Origin: Rhizodiscina lignyota
Taxonomy: Eukaryota > Ascomycota > Dothideomycetes > Aulographales > Rhizodiscinaceae
Assembly (NCBI GenBank): GCA_010015805.1
Contig: ML978126.1
Location: forward strand, 1,922,001-1,986,000
Length of the DNA: 64,000 nucleotides
Direction: 5' to 3'
Shown here: piece by piece, positions 36,501 to 47,141 of the stretch
Position numbering within the stretch: position 1 is the first letter of the stretch
Layout: the number at the start of each line of letters is the position of its first letter
The notes under the pieces: generated by a model
The model's database searches: none
The model's input: only the letters and a program-made list of their open reading frames with translations
Told to the model about the DNA's origin: nothing
Made by a program: the position numbers and the translations under genes

Positions 36501-38961
36501 GATGGATATCGATGGTGTTCAAGAGTAAGAGTTTCCAACTGGTGTAGCTTCCAGTATCTGACTTGAGGAAGTTCTGGTAGCGGAACGGAGTTAGATCTCA
36601 CAAATGGTGCTCGCCCCTGAGCATATATTATGATCTCGAGCGGCGTGAGCGGCCTATTAGATAAGGCAAAGATCGATTTTCCAGGGATATTCTTGGTAGC
36701 TGCTGTCTTTCAAGGTGGGTTGGAGACTGGCCCTAGACCTTTCAGGTTTCCCGAAATAGTAGCGCAAACAGCGTTTTCGAAAAAGGTCACTGCCACAGGT
36801 AAGATGTTTCGCCTGCAATGCTGACCCCCTGCCGCCTGAGCGATGCAGCATATTGCGTATTTTGGAACCGATATGTTTCTCTGACATCAGCTCGTCTCTT
36901 CGAAAAGGCGGGGAAGTGGAATCCGTCGTCTTCACCAAGTCCAAGTTATGTACCGCGAGGACTCGATTCTCCATAGTGTTCCATTCAGTATGCCGATTCC
37001 AGCTCAAAACAATTCTGTAGCTGTGGTACAGCTGAAGAAAAAAAACGCCAAGGTAAGCCGGCTGAATCTCGAATAGACATCCAGTAAAGGGTGCAGAAGG
37101 TGCTGATGTGTTGATCTTCGGTTCGTGTCGGATGGCACGATGCTCCTGTAGAATTCGATTTTTTCTTCTTTATTTGATAGCCCAATCAAGGGTCGGTCTC
37201 ATTTCCAATCATACATGGGAATCGTTGCCAGCGCGTGTAATTACGTACACTGCGCCTGTGCCGGTGAGATTCTTCAAGAGGTGGCCTCGTGCTGAAAATG
37301 CGCAGTCGTTCTATTTCGGTAGCAGCCCTTTTTAAGGCGACCCCACATTGGCACATTGCTTACCTGGCTTGGCTAGATCTTTCTCCCGACCTCTCATGTC
37401 CTCGAAGGTTCTAAAAGGTGTCATTTGACCGAATCAAGTCTCAGGTATTTTCCTTCGAGAGTGGTAACGCCTGCAGCATACACGCCGTTATGGTGAAAGA
37501 GGAGAATGGCATATGTATGATTTTCGTAGGTGGAGACTGGGGCAGGTTTCTCGCATTCGTGCTGCGGCAGGGTGGCATTTCCTGTGATGGTACTTTTCGC
37601 ATGTAAACTCTTTTAGGACTAAAAAGTACTCTTAACATATAGCTTTTTCAAGAGGAAAGGGGGTACTCAAGGTCTTTGATGAGGCATAAGGCAATAGAAG
37701 TTTATTATAAAAAATTGAAGAAGCGCGACAATTAGGGCGTAGCGAAGAGCTTTGAGCCAAATCTTGGCCGGAACTAACACCCTTAACCACGATTTAATTA
37801 AAGTAAGAACAGCCTAGAAGGGTGCCAAAAGCGCTATAGAATGAGATATGAAAAGTTATAGAGCAACTGTTATGAAATTATAAATTTTGGTGGAAAAGAA
37901 AGCCTTACCTTTTTTCACAAGCAATCGTACCAAACGGCACCCTACCGCAGAAAAGATCGAAAAATGACCCAAGCTCAGAAATGACTGAATGAACGATGAA
38001 GAATCCGTGCCATGTATACTCCAAGGCGGTCCACCTCCGATTCCATGGGGTCTTCGGTGGGAAAAAGACATGTCTTGAAAGTTTGAGCCCAATGTTTTTA
38101 TCACTCGAGCCCACCACCGACCCAGAGTCACTGTCAAGCGGGCTTTCATTGACAGCCGAAGTTTTTCCGAGGTTGGCGGGAGGAGCGAAATTTCAGGTGG
38201 AACAAGCCTATAAGGTCGTGAAAGGGTGATTTGAAAGAATTCAAAGATGAGGCGAGGTTGAAATAGAATTCAAGAGTAGATGTTCCCAAATCTCCAACAG
38301 GGGGGCTTGTTCGGCGACCAATTCGCGATTCTCGCACGAGATGGATTTTAGTTGACAGGAACTGCGAGTTTCTTCCGATTGGTTGAGCGGCGATTGAAGG
38401 TTAATGATCCACATCACGTCTACGACGAGCTTGAGGTTCATTGATAGCCCGGATTTTAGGCACAACAAGATGTAGATGGGTGGGCAATGGGTGGTTTGCA
38501 AGAACGAAAGAAGAGGCGAAGTTGAAATTGAAGTTAGGAATAGTTGTTGTCAGGACCCCAATAAGGAATAGATTTGATGGTACAAAAATCGCCGCTTTGG
38601 CCGGTTCGGGAGTCTAATAACTCAACCTCCACTGATGGATACCACGTCGAAGATCCATATCACGTGTCGGGTGAATAGACACCTTATTATGACCCACCAA
38701 CAACATCTGTGCAGCTTCCTCCTGAAAAATCATGTCTTTTATCGAAGGCTCAAGTCTGGAAATATCATAACTGCCTATGTTACCCGTCGACAACAGGCTC
38801 GAGCTTGAGTGATAGCCCGAATTTTTCGGGGCTTGAGCGAGAAACTCCCGAGTCTCTCACCACCATGTGAAGTCTCAATATTCTGTCATTCAAGTGCTAA
38901 TATTGCATTTCAGTGCCTCCGCGACCATATGTACAATCACACAACATCATTGCATTACACA
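36501..38961. other. Gene-poor region, 2.46 kb
   Basis: No gene supported. About 37620-37920 is AT-rich. About 38224-38830 holds degenerate direct repeats (listed separately). The composition suggests decayed repeat DNA at the border of the HET island, but no transposase or reverse transcriptase fragment was recognised. Confidence 0.5.
38224..38830 (+). repeat. Degenerate tandem duplication, unit about 265 bp
   Basis: A 55-base stretch at 38224-38279 (GGGTGATTTGAAAGAATTCA...) returns in altered form at 38489-38543. Further along, GATCCACATCACGT (38405) matches GATCCATATCACGT (38652), and CGAGCTTGAGGTTCATTGAT (about 38427) resembles CGAGCTTGAGTGATAGCCCG (38800). The order is kept, so it looks like an old local duplication. 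Confidence 0.5.
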
Positions 38962-41574
38962 TCATCTCAACTCAAAGACTTTCGCTTTGTACTTCCCACC
39001 ATCGTCTTCTTGATGCTGATTTTGGAACTTGATGGCTTCGTTATCCATCATCCCATGGACGTAGCATTCTCCAATGACCTTGTAGTAGTATCGTTCGTCA
39101 TCGTTGTTTCTAAGCTGTGGCCGTCGAATGCGTGCCTTTGCGAGAGAAGAACCAAATGTGACCACGAGGCGGATCATCGCCAAGATGGCCAGCGTGGCAC
39201 CAGCCACGAGTAGCACTTCGAGACGGCCGTCCTCGGAGGGGAGAGTGCCCGCCAACATCCAGTACGTAATGAAGAACATCGGGACGGCGATGGCTGCATA
39301 GTACTGGTATATATTCTTCCAATATAGGAAACGCTTCGTAAAGCTCTTGAGATTCAACCAAAGCTCCAGTCGGATATGAGCATACTCATTTGCGAGTTGA
39401 TCGGCGAAATGGTGTTGCGCAGCGCTCAATGCCTGGCGAGGATTTCGGAATTGCAGTAGACTTCTTTTCAGTTCCAGACGTTCTTCTTTAAGATTTTCGG
39501 CATTTTCTCGGTCTCGCTGGAGCCTCTCCTGCTGCAGTCGACGCCTTTGCGCCCTTCTCTCTCTGGTCGCTAAATAACTTCGCTGGATGGTGATTGCTGC
39601 CTCTTCCCTCTCTGCCTGTTGGTCCTCTTCCCGCTCCATCTGCAGTTGTTCATCGCTCTTCTTTACTTTCTGGAGGATGACGGGGACAGTACAGCCATAA
39701 AGGATGCATATGAGATGCCCTGGCTCGGTGTCCTCCCGTCCAAGTCCGAGCCTTCCAGCTGCTGTCCGCATTAACCGCCTGTTTGTGATCACAGCTTCTA
39801 CTCTCCGCATAAATTCAGCAACGATAGAGCATTGCATTTCGTGGATGAGAGTTTTTGCTTCCACCGTCCCACCATGGAGGCCTTTGGCAATTGCCTCTCT
39901 GCACGCAGTTGGGTAGAACGCAGGAGCGTTGCGCCCGTGAGGTCCTCTGCCTGCGACTATGGTCCTCCAAAATTCCTCTGGAGGGTCTTTCTTCGTGTTA
40001 AGCCAGCCTCCAAGAGCAAACCAGTTCTCTGGAATATTGCCCTTCCGAGCCACTTCCTGGACTTGGTCGACTTCGTCCAGAACAAAGCCCTCGACATATA
40101 TGCTACAGTGTTTCTTCCTCGTCTTGAACTTGAGTTGTTTGAGATTGACTGGCCTTGTCCCTGCCGCACTGTAGTTGCGATGCCCAGTCATTGGCAATCC
40201 AACCAGAGGATCCGCATTAGCGCGCGCCATTTTGCGGTCCCACATGGTGAATGCTGCGTCTTTCAGACTCGGAATCCAGGACGGTAGCTCTTCGAGGTGG
40301 ATATTCCACTGCCGTCGGCCGGCTCCTGTGTGGCCTTCCATTGGTGGCGGCGGCCTCTCGGAGGATATCGGTGGTGCCCAGGGATGGCAAAGAATGTCCA
40401 AGGCTCTATTGGGCTCAGTCTGGTGGATTGAGAATTCGACGAATTCCCGGCAGAGTTCAGGATACGGCTGTTCGTAATCAACGTAAAATGTTTTGGATGC
40501 AATGTTCTCCCCCCAAGCACTGAGCTCCCGCCGAGCAGAAACGGAGAAGTCTTTCACGCGCAGACTGGCGGCTCGGGGAGTCGCGTCGCTAGCAATTGAG
40601 AGCAGCGCATAAATAGTATCGTGTGGCCGGCCTGCCTGGAAGACGGTAAGGGTTGAAACAAGGTGCTCTAAAGTAAGGAGAGGCTCTTCAAACTTGTCCA
40701 CTGATCTGCGAAAGAGGTTATTGAGATTCTCAACCAGGATAGTGGCACCAAGAGCAGGAACATGGCCGAAGAAGTCGGGGATATGGTTCGTTCGCACGTC
40801 CTTCTTCATGACCTCTGACAGTCGATGTGTTGCAGTCTCGACTTCAACAAAGAGAGATACGGCATCGGAAAACTGTTTCCACGTAATCTTCTCGTCTCCG
40901 CAATACAGTAAGCCCTCTTTAGCCAGAGCGATCTCTTGAACGACCCATCTTCTAGAGAACCAGGGGACATTCATCAATCCAATAAGCGCTCTCCATTTTT
41001 CCGGGATGCTCAGATTCTCGCAGAGACGGTCGAATCCCCAAATGTCGAGGACCTCGTTCTTGATGAAATCCATAGCAATCTTTGGTCCACCAGTAACCTC
41101 CACGCCCTCTCCAAGCCATACACAGACTCTTAAGCAATTCCCATACACGTCGGACATCATCGGCACCTGGTGATTCTTCTCATCATAGTCTTTTTGGTTG
41201 ATGCTAATAGCGTCCACCCAGAGCACGCGTGGTATGTTCTCATACCGCAAGGCCTTTAAAGCTGCTGCCAGATTTGGTTTGATGTCGAATTTGAAGGCCT
41301 CCCAAGTCGGGTTCTGCTTACAGATGATACGAATCGGCACCATCTCTCCCACGTCTCCCCAAGTCCACGACAAAGCTTCGTAGCTCTCTTGCAACTGCCA
41401 TGGGCCGTGCTCTTGTTCCCCTAGTTTCCTTTCGCTGGGAGGTACAGTAAATAGCTCACATTCGATTCCGCTTTCTTTGCTTTCGGCCGGATGCAGCCGA
41501 AGAAGGCGGAGAGCGTTGGGGTGCGGTAATGGGACGTCGGTGTACCGAAAATCCCGAACAGTTGTACCAGCCAT
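38962..41574 (-). CDS. HET-domain protein with predicted IQ helix and two C-terminal membrane segments
   Basis: An 870-residue intronless HET (PF06985) protein; HET domains trigger cell death in heterokaryon incompatibility. HET core about residues 65-216: YEALSWTWGD, RVLWVDAISINQKDYDEKNHQVPMM, VCVWLGEG and PWFSRRWVVQE. A long middle region contains SWIPSLKDAAF-type repeats of the family. A charged coiled-coil part has an IQ-like calmodulin-binding stretch (AAITIQRSYLATRERRAQRR). Two hydrophobic helices lie at about 758-776 and 787-808, and the C-terminus carries the ECYVHGMMDNEA motif often seen in HET proteins. The frame is intact. Function in recognition is inferred from family. Confidence 0.9.
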   Translation of the reverse strand: MAGTTVRDFRYTDVPLPHPNALRLLRLHPAESKESGIECELFTVPPSERKLGEQEHGPWQLQESYEALSWTWGDVGEMVPIRIICKQNPTWEAFKFDIKPNLAAALKALRYENIPRVLWVDAISINQKDYDEKNHQVPMMSDVYGNCLRVCVWLGEGVEVTGGPKIAMDFIKNEVLDIWGFDRLCENLSIPEKWRALIGLMNVPWFSRRWVVQEIALAKEGLLYCGDEKITWKQFSDAVSLFVEVETATHRLSEVMKKDVRTNHIPDFFGHVPALGATILVENLNNLFRRSVDKFEEPLLTLEHLVSTLTVFQAGRPHDTIYALLSIASDATPRAASLRVKDFSVSARRELSAWGENIASKTFYVDYEQPYPELCREFVEFSIHQTEPNRALDILCHPWAPPISSERPPPPMEGHTGAGRRQWNIHLEELPSWIPSLKDAAFTMWDRKMARANADPLVGLPMTGHRNYSAAGTRPVNLKQLKFKTRKKHCSIYVEGFVLDEVDQVQEVARKGNIPENWFALGGWLNTKKDPPEEFWRTIVAGRGPHGRNAPAFYPTACREAIAKGLHGGTVEAKTLIHEMQCSIVAEFMRRVEAVITNRRLMRTAAGRLGLGREDTEPGHLICILYGCTVPVILQKVKKSDEQLQMEREEDQQAEREEAAITIQRSYLATRERRAQRRRLQQERLQRDRENAENLKEERLELKRSLLQFRNPRQALSAAQHHFADQLANEYAHIRLELWLNLKSFTKRFLYWKNIYQYYAAIAVPMFFITYWMLAGTLPSEDGRLEVLLVAGATLAILAMIRLVVTFGSSLAKARIRRPQLRNNDDERYYYKVIGECYVHGMMDNEAIKFQNQHQEDDGGKYKAKVFELR

Positions 41575-42504
41575 CGCGTAATTAGATCATTCGTTTCCTG
41601 AAGAGTAAGAGACCGAGCGCATGTCTCAAGTAATGCGCCCGACAGCGTGCACGCGAACCGTTTCGCATCTTCGGACGGGCATTCTTCGCCCCTTTTAAAC
41701 AAGCATTTTGAGGCTCAAATCCAAGCATTTATTGGCAAAGGTTGAGGCCGCCGGCCGCGACCAGGTGCGGCCTCGAGATGCATGATGGCGTTCAGCTGGT
41801 TGCTGTCTTTAGCGAATCTCGCCCTCGGTCGCCCTTTTTGACATGGGGATCGTCTGCAGCCAGGCTTGTTGGAGTTAACCTCTTCCGTCTCCGCACGGAT
41901 CGCTTCGATCATTGGGAGGGCGGGAAACGAATCGCGTTGGCCGAGGCAACTGAAGCGCAAGCTGCGTGAGTCGAGAAAAGGCAACTGAAAAGTTCGTCTG
42001 CCTTCCGAGGAATAATAAGAAGATGAAAAGGGGCGGGGGAGTGTGGCGTCCCCTGTTATCGTCGGCACGATGTTCGGGCCGGTCCTGAGTCCCAGCCCCC
42101 TTGCGGCTCTGCGGCTCCTTATTAGGCGCTCTCTGACCCTAACCCTCACACCCTGAATATTAAGGTCACCCCATGAAGGTGTGCTGCGCAACTCTCTTGG
42201 AATGGTTTCGTCTCTTTTTCTTTGGGCTGAAGGAACACACGAGCGTCGCGATGGAGGCAGGACAGAAAAGCGTTCCGCTAACCACGCCTTGATACTTTCA
42301 GCTTGCGGATACTCTAACGCATTTCGGGCGGTCCAGCAAGGCTCAGAGCCTCAGCCCTCGTTAGTTCCGACCAGTGAGAGGAGTCTGTCTTAGGCCTCCG
42401 ATTTAGCGGTTAAGCAGGTAAACCGATTAAAACTTTCAACTCCGTTGCTTTGATATTTGCAGTACTCTCAAGCGTTCTCTGAAGCATACTCTTCTCCATC
42501 AACT
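41575..42504. other. Divergent intergenic region, 930 bp
   Basis: Separates a HET gene from a divergently transcribed membrane-protein gene, so both promoters lie here. A possible 5'-UTR intron (42418-42462, CAG/GTAAACC ... TTTGCAG) precedes the membrane-protein ATG. No other gene. Confidence 0.45.
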
Positions 42505-43986
42505 ATGGCAGCGTTCTCTTCAAACGGCAACCCAAGCTTCGGTTCTCTCAATTTGGCTCCGTTCTTCGAACTCCCTGCTCTTCCAAATATCGTCGCAGAG
42601 TGGGCAGCCATTATTCCATTGGTCTGCCATCTGGCCAGCTACAGACGAGACTACAGAACGTTGGGAGACGTCGCGCTTCTTGGTTGTATCAGCCTCAGCC
42701 TGTTCCCCAAGTTGGGCACTTTGGCTGGTCTCAGTCGTTTGTTACGTCGAGGCCCCGAATTTTTCGATGAGGCCAGTACACGAGGCGGCGCCACATGCAC
42801 AGTGTGGGACGTACGTTGGGGTAGTGTTTTTCCCTGCGCAAACGGCGCTGCTTGCGAGTTCGTGAAGGACTTTTTCCGGCGTCGCAGGTCTACGCCAGCC
42901 GTAACAATGCCAGAGTCTGTACAAGAAGCTGGTTCTAAAAGCCGTCCAATGTCGTGCCCAATAGAAAAGAGTCCGGATGAAAAGGGCACCCTGAGAACTC
43001 AAGCAAGCGAAACACTGCAGGCTTCAGAGAGAGCTCGAGCCCACCAGGAAATCCATGCCGGAGAGGAGTCCCAAGAAGCCACAAAAATATGTACAAGCAG
43101 TAGTTCGGACTCAGCAACGCGGCATGGAAATTGTGTCTTTCGACGATATCAGACTCTCCACGTTCTGCGAGCTCGGTTCACTACCAAGCGCAAGCGCTCT
43201 ATGTTCGACGGTGCCCGCCGTACAATCAATTTCGTAGGAATCGCGGCCATGCCTATTCTCTCAATTCTCCTGGTTTCGGTTCTCGCCATGTGTGGCGCTT
43301 ATGGGACAGCGGTTATTGTCCTTTGCAGCATGATCTCTCAAATTGCAGCTAAAAACACCATCATCCGACGGCCTCCTGGGTACCTTCAGTCTAATGAATC
43401 ATGTGAAGATGCATGTATGCTTATGGCACCGCACCAGAATGCTCAAGAGTGGACTTTGTTCATCGGAGACCGCGGCATAGTGGATACTCTGCTCAACAAA
43501 CCAATGATCATGGTCCAGGATTGCAGAGCAAACTCAGTAGCCGCAGCGTGGTTCACTGCAGCTAACCTCTTACAGCTTCTGGCTATGACATTTGTTGCCG
43601 GTCAGAAGGGGTGGGACGGTGTCTGCCTTGTGATACTCATGACAGCTGAATTTGCTTTTCAGTGGCGTACTCAGAGCATCAGGCTAGCGAAGGCATGGGT
43701 AGCTGAAGCTGGAATCGATGCACAGGTCAATTCGTTTCAATTTGGCAGCCGAATGATCATGTTGGGGGCTATTGAAAAATTCCTTGGTTGCAAGAGAACA
43801 GTTTGGATGGACCAAATTATTCCACCCCATCCCAGACGCGAGGCTTGGCTCTGTAATCTTTTCGAGGAGCCGTTTGATGAAGCTAGCTTCATACCGTCTG
43901 ACATTGCCTGGATAAAGTTGAGCGGTGCCTTGGCCACTCTCTCGGCCAACATATTACAAAGAACCACGATGGCCGACGAGGTTTGA
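42505..43986 (+). CDS. Multi-pass membrane protein of unknown family, HET-island neighbour
   Basis: Not recognised. A 493-residue intronless frame from ATG 42505. It has two hydrophobic segments near the N-terminus (AEWAAIIPLVCHLASY and a GDVALLGCISLSLFPKLGTL stretch). A hydrophilic Ser/Glu-rich loop of about 120 residues follows, then a long hydrophobic pair (GIAAMPILSILLVSVLAMCG and CSMISQIAA). Two more segments (SVAAAWFTAANLLQLLAMTF, GVCLVILMTAEFAFQW) are followed by a soluble tail with DQIIPPHPRREAWLCNLFEE. That tail motif looks like a conserved unit, suggesting a real family. It is head-to-head with one HET gene and 64 bp tail-to-tail from another. The upstream in-frame TTG at 42457 is not used as a start here. 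Confidence 0.7.
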   Translation: MAAFSSNGNPSFGSLNLAPFFELPALPNIVAEWAAIIPLVCHLASYRRDYRTLGDVALLGCISLSLFPKLGTLAGLSRLLRRGPEFFDEASTRGGATCTVWDVRWGSVFPCANGAACEFVKDFFRRRRSTPAVTMPESVQEAGSKSRPMSCPIEKSPDEKGTLRTQASETLQASERARAHQEIHAGEESQEATKICTSSSSDSATRHGNCVFRRYQTLHVLRARFTTKRKRSMFDGARRTINFVGIAAMPILSILLVSVLAMCGAYGTAVIVLCSMISQIAAKNTIIRRPPGYLQSNESCEDACMLMAPHQNAQEWTLFIGDRGIVDTLLNKPMIMVQDCRANSVAAAWFTAANLLQLLAMTFVAGQKGWDGVCLVILMTAEFAFQWRTQSIRLAKAWVAEAGIDAQVNSFQFGSRMIMLGAIEKFLGCKRTVWMDQIIPPHPRREAWLCNLFEEPFDEASFIPSDIAWIKLSGALATLSANILQRTTMADEV

Positions 43987-44050
43987 CGGTGTCTGGAGAT
44001 TCCTTCACCTGAGAACAATGATGAGAGCGATACATGTCACACAATGCCGC

Positions 44051-46630
44051 CTACACGATCAGCATCTCACCTCCTTCGAAAAATGAAATATTTTCATCAA
44101 CCCATTTAAAGACACCTAACCAATGCCAGGAGCGTCCTTGGTCCTTACTAGCGGTTATTGCTGCAACCGCACCAGTATAGTCCCCACGATCGTCTCCGCC
44201 AATGTACAGAGACCGGCCGTCGTCAGCTGCTGGCTTCAATACGCGGACACGAGCGTCTCCTAAAATCTCAGCGATCGTTTCAAAAGCCAGAGCAGCATCA
44301 GGAAAACCATAAACCTCTGCGTCTTCTGGAATATCTTGCCCTGTATCGGGAGCCTGGCCGAATTTAATATCCCATTCCGCGGGGTAACGCTCACAAAGAC
44401 GCTCTCGGTACTCTTCCAAAAGACTGGCATCGAACTCTGTGTACATCCAAACACTCAGGAGGCCACTGTCCGTAATGCGACCCTCGTAGCTTCCGTATCC
44501 ATCGTAACTATGGTATCGGGCGGTGTAAGCTTGTTCGATTTCATCGCATCGTATGTGTCGAGCTTGTGGCAAAATCGTTGGAGTCGACGGAGCCCAGCCA
44601 AAGCCTCGAGCATTCTGAATTCTAGGCGCGCTGGACATCAAGTATGCCGTTTTCACGGTCCTTTGGTCTTTCCAAAGGTTGAGAACATCACCCAGATTCT
44701 TGGAATTGTTCAACAATCCCCAAATTATGACATCATCACCAGGTCTTGAGGCATGTCGCTGACTCAAGATATATCCTGCCTCTTCTGCCGTCTTGCGTTG
44801 CGTTTCGTCGAGCGTCGGAATCAAATGCCCTGCGCTGCCTATGAGTGTCGCCAATGATATCGAACCATCCTCCCAGACACGGCGGGTGAGGTCCACGAGT
44901 GATATCGTCTCATCTCCCTTGCACAAAATATGTACAGCTTGGTTACCTCGTGTGGCTTCAAGCATTGTCCAAGCGCGAACATTCCAGTCACAAACCAAGA
45001 GCACCGACAAGACTGTCTCAAGGCTGCCAATATCACCATTCGCCAGATCTACAGATTGCACGTCCTGGTCGCTAACCAAAACGGCTTTGCTGGTAGCGAA
45101 AATCGTGTTGATCTTCGCAATCGCTTCTTTCCGCAGTCTGTCGTCTGTAGGAATGCATGTGGAGTCGATCCAGTACGAGTCACATTCATGCTTTGTAGCC
45201 AGGTCGGAATAACGTGCGTGAAGGCAGCGGTTTATACCGTCTTCAGGTCTTCCACCTTGTCCATGGGCCCAGACGTGCGATATTGCAAGAGTCTGCTCTG
45301 AAGCAACACAGTATTGCAGGTCCTTTTTGCTGCTGTCAACACGCACGGCGCGGGGGCTCTCCACCTTGAGATACGATGCTTCATTCCAGAAAATCCTGCC
45401 ACAGGTTGAATCGCAAGATGGGATGTGGGCCGATTGTGCCAATGTTTCTGCCCCGGTGAACCGCTGGCAAGAACTCGGATCATCGCCCAGGCATGATTTG
45501 CTCGACGATTTGCTACAGCGGCCCGGGCGATCGCCGAAATGGCTCGTAAATCTCTCCAATAGACAGCGGAAATCCAGGCCGATGGCGGTTCTACTCCGTC
45601 GCAGCAGTTCTAAAGCCCAATTGCAGAGATATTGGGAGGTGCTAGCGCCTCGATAATCAATATCCATAAGACGAGAGTCACTGAGTTCCTCGAGCCTTCC
45701 TACACCGCGTACAGCAACTAAGTCATTCCAATCCGCTGAAGAACCATGATGGAGTTGCGCGCCGACTATACCGTACAAGTGCAACATCGTGGAACGCTGC
45801 CACGCGCCCCATAAGAAGGTTCTGACTACATTCAGTCTCTGCGGGTCATTAATCGGAACATCCCCTTCGGGAAAATATATTGTAGAATGCGGTAGCTCGC
45901 CTGTCGTATGACAGAAAGCGATGTAGTCAGTGAAGATTTCGAATTCGTTTAACAGTTGCGCAAGGGTGTCCACGTATTTGTAGGTCGCATACGAAAATTC
46001 CGGACTGAGTTGGGTTTTTTGTGAAGCGAGCATGACCAGCAGTGCAACTGAATTGTCGTCTATGTGATTTGTGACGATAAGATCGCCCCATATGTCCTGC
46101 GTCGTGTATTTCAGCATCTCCAACTCTGACTCTGACAGTGCCTCAGAGTTAGACATCTGGCTGTTAGATGAAAGCTTGTGGCGAGCATCATCGATAAGCC
46201 ACTCTGGAGACCATTGAGCTCTTCTCATTCTTTGCGCTATCGTATCTGTCTGTGCTTGTGGATTTCGCCCTGCAATACGGAAAGCGAGCAGTTTCATGGG
46301 AGTGGGAGGTAGTCGACGTAATATGTGTGATGCTCTCTGAAAGACTGTCTTCTCTAGATTCTCTCCGTCCATACAACTCGATCCTCCAAGCATCAAATTA
46401 GGAAGCAAACTGGAGAGTCGTTTGTTGAGCTGGACCAGATGCTCCGTAGGGTTCGAGATCGCCTGGAACAGCTGGACACACAGTGGAGCTAGCTGCTCAT
46501 GCCTTTGAATCTCATCAACTTCACTAGCCATTGGGCAGTGTAGACCCGATCCCCAGTCTTCGTTAACGCGCCTCACGATTGTGTTCAGAGAAAGGCGAGG
46601 TTTTGGCGATGATTGCGTTGATAGATCCAT
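44051..46630 (-). CDS. Divergent HET-domain protein
   Basis: An 859-residue intronless frame. A long helical N-terminal half without recognised domain precedes a HET-like core at roughly residues 445-585: TLAISHVWAHGQGGRPEDGI, a SYWIDSTCIP segment, a KAVLVSDQDVQ strand and VCDWNVRAWTMLEATRG, which corresponds to the usual WxxRxWxxQE region. This is the HVWxHGQGG subtype rather than classic SYxWG. A CDSTCGRIFW Cys-rich piece precedes the core. The C-terminus has GRITDSGLLSVW and SLYIGGDDRGDY strands and resembles a beta-rich accessory domain. The frame is undamaged. Confidence 0.82.
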   Translation of the reverse strand: MDLSTQSSPKPRLSLNTIVRRVNEDWGSGLHCPMASEVDEIQRHEQLAPLCVQLFQAISNPTEHLVQLNKRLSSLLPNLMLGGSSCMDGENLEKTVFQRASHILRRLPPTPMKLLAFRIAGRNPQAQTDTIAQRMRRAQWSPEWLIDDARHKLSSNSQMSNSEALSESELEMLKYTTQDIWGDLIVTNHIDDNSVALLVMLASQKTQLSPEFSYATYKYVDTLAQLLNEFEIFTDYIAFCHTTGELPHSTIYFPEGDVPINDPQRLNVVRTFLWGAWQRSTMLHLYGIVGAQLHHGSSADWNDLVAVRGVGRLEELSDSRLMDIDYRGASTSQYLCNWALELLRRSRTAIGLDFRCLLERFTSHFGDRPGRCSKSSSKSCLGDDPSSCQRFTGAETLAQSAHIPSCDSTCGRIFWNEASYLKVESPRAVRVDSSKKDLQYCVASEQTLAISHVWAHGQGGRPEDGINRCLHARYSDLATKHECDSYWIDSTCIPTDDRLRKEAIAKINTIFATSKAVLVSDQDVQSVDLANGDIGSLETVLSVLLVCDWNVRAWTMLEATRGNQAVHILCKGDETISLVDLTRRVWEDGSISLATLIGSAGHLIPTLDETQRKTAEEAGYILSQRHASRPGDDVIIWGLLNNSKNLGDVLNLWKDQRTVKTAYLMSSAPRIQNARGFGWAPSTPTILPQARHIRCDEIEQAYTARYHSYDGYGSYEGRITDSGLLSVWMYTEFDASLLEEYRERLCERYPAEWDIKFGQAPDTGQDIPEDAEVYGFPDAALAFETIAEILGDARVRVLKPAADDGRSLYIGGDDRGDYTGAVAAITASKDQGRSWHWLGVFKWVDENISFFEGGEMLIV

Positions 46631-47141
46631 CGTATGCCGAAGGAATTTGGAGAGAGCTACTGTTGGCGGCTGCGAAGGAAGTGTGATGCGCTTTTGACTT
46701 CTCGACTTAGTTTGCTAATGATTGGCAACATAACTAAGTACAGTAGTGTTGTCAGCCTTGCTCCCAACAGGAAGCGCGGGCACAAGGCTGACGCACCTGA
46801 AGATTCGTGAGGTTCATAACCACTCACTGATGCCTGGAGCTGCAGCACAAGGGCGACACGAAGACCGAGAGTTTGCCGACAAGCTGCCGATAGCATTTTG
46901 TATCGATAGAGTATGCTTATACTCTGATCGAACTAAAATTGATTGCTGGAGAAATTTAAGGTAAGATACAAGCCTCAGAAAAATGACGTTTCTGATCTAT
47001 GCGCAAAACTGAATAGCACCGATGGACCAGCTACGAACGCCTGTTGGATTGACCGCTTTTCCATATCGCCATTCTAATAAATCCAGATACGCCCCTTCTC
47101 ACACGATTACGCTCGCATTCCATATAGTGTTCTAATCAGCA
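46631..47141. other. Intergenic, 511 bp
   Basis: Promoter side of the second HET gene and 3' flank of the DUF2156 gene. Nothing else recognised. Confidence 0.5.

Noticed and set aside
42132-42152. CCCTAACCCTC resembling telomere repeat
   Set aside because: Only about two partial units, surrounded by normal sequence; not a telomere or interstitial array.
41715-42191. 158-codon minus-strand frame between two divergent genes
   Set aside because: Arg-rich and without domain features; probably a chance frame in the divergent promoter.
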